From: UMGS1590 sp036303105
GTDB lineage: Bacteria; Bacillota; Peptococcia; Peptococcales; Peptococcaceae
Length of the DNA: 41,555 nt
Assembly (NCBI GenBank): GCA_036303105.1
Contig: JAXJBF010000110.1
Location: 1 to 41,555 of the forward strand
Reading direction: 5' to 3'
Below are positions 41,505 to 41,555 of the stretch, piece after piece (positions within the stretch are counted from its first letter, which is position 1; each line of letters starts with the position of its first letter). The notes under the pieces were generated by a model. The model was given only the letters and a program-made list of their open reading frames with translations. It did no database searches and was not told where the DNA came from. Position numbers and translations under genes: made by a program.

Positions 41505-41555
41505 ACATTTTCGTTGGCGCACGAGTGCCGACGCCGAGCTCAAAGCTCTCCGAAA

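Noticed and set aside
15856..41555. CRISPR arrays, tRNA genes, insertion sequences and prophage genes
   Set aside because: I looked for regularly spaced repeats, cloverleaf ends, transposase motifs and phage genes across the window and found none.

Overview
The window spans the chromosomal replication origin of a bacterium, most likely an anaerobic, amino-acid-fermenting member of the Bacillota (Firmicutes). Three things suggest this: the dnaA-dnaN-recF and rpmH-rnpA-yidD-yidC-jag blocks diverge from a two-part oriC of the Bacillus subtilis type; YidC is the short form without a large periplasmic domain; and the right half is rich in amino-acid transporters, transaminases, iron alcohol dehydrogenases and glutamate dehydrogenase. 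I cannot name the genus from sequence alone.

Left arm (1-17.8 kb, mostly minus strand, pointing away from the origin). gyrB runs off the left edge. It is separated from recF by about 12 kb of accessory DNA. The first part of that DNA (about 1.6-6.9 kb) is a visibly AT-rich plus-strand cassette: HSL-type esterase, MFS transporter, YtcJ-type amidohydrolase and LysR regulator, running head-on to the replication fork. The second part (6.9-13.5 kb) holds small membrane proteins, a secreted copper-amine-oxidase-N-domain protein, an EamA transporter and an AgrC/AgrA-like GHKL kinase plus LytTR regulator. Two promoters in this block carry tandem 9-bp direct repeats of the kind LytTR regulators bind, which suggests a small local regulon. 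Then follow recF, dnaN and dnaA.

Origin (15.86-18.7 kb). The dnaN-dnaA gap has several DnaA boxes and, next to dnaN, a textbook unwinding module: DnaA box, GC spacer, six DnaA-trio triplets and an AT-rich stretch. The gap upstream of dnaA has about ten boxes of the variant TTTTCCACA, then a cluster of GC-rich hairpins of unknown role, then the rpmH promoter.

Right arm (18.7-41.5 kb, mostly plus strand). After rpmH-rnpA-yidD-yidC-jag the usual mnmE/mnmG/parA continuation is absent. Instead come a PucR regulator divergent from a GabT-type transaminase, a PuuR-like XRE-cupin regulator, an ArgD-like transaminase, a cytidylate-kinase-like protein, an APC permease, an iron alcohol dehydrogenase resembling 4-hydroxybutyrate dehydrogenases, and a GNAT acetyltransferase. 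Together these suggest import of an omega-amino acid or amine, transamination to a semialdehyde and reduction to a hydroxy acid. Further right lie a second iron alcohol dehydrogenase, lon with a CIRCE-like half-degenerate operator, a ferredoxin/DUF523 operon, two tandem paralogous APC permeases with long leaders, and a strongly expressed glutamate dehydrogenase that could recycle 2-oxoglutarate for the transaminases. A strong promoter at the right edge, possibly for an rRNA operon, reads out of the window.
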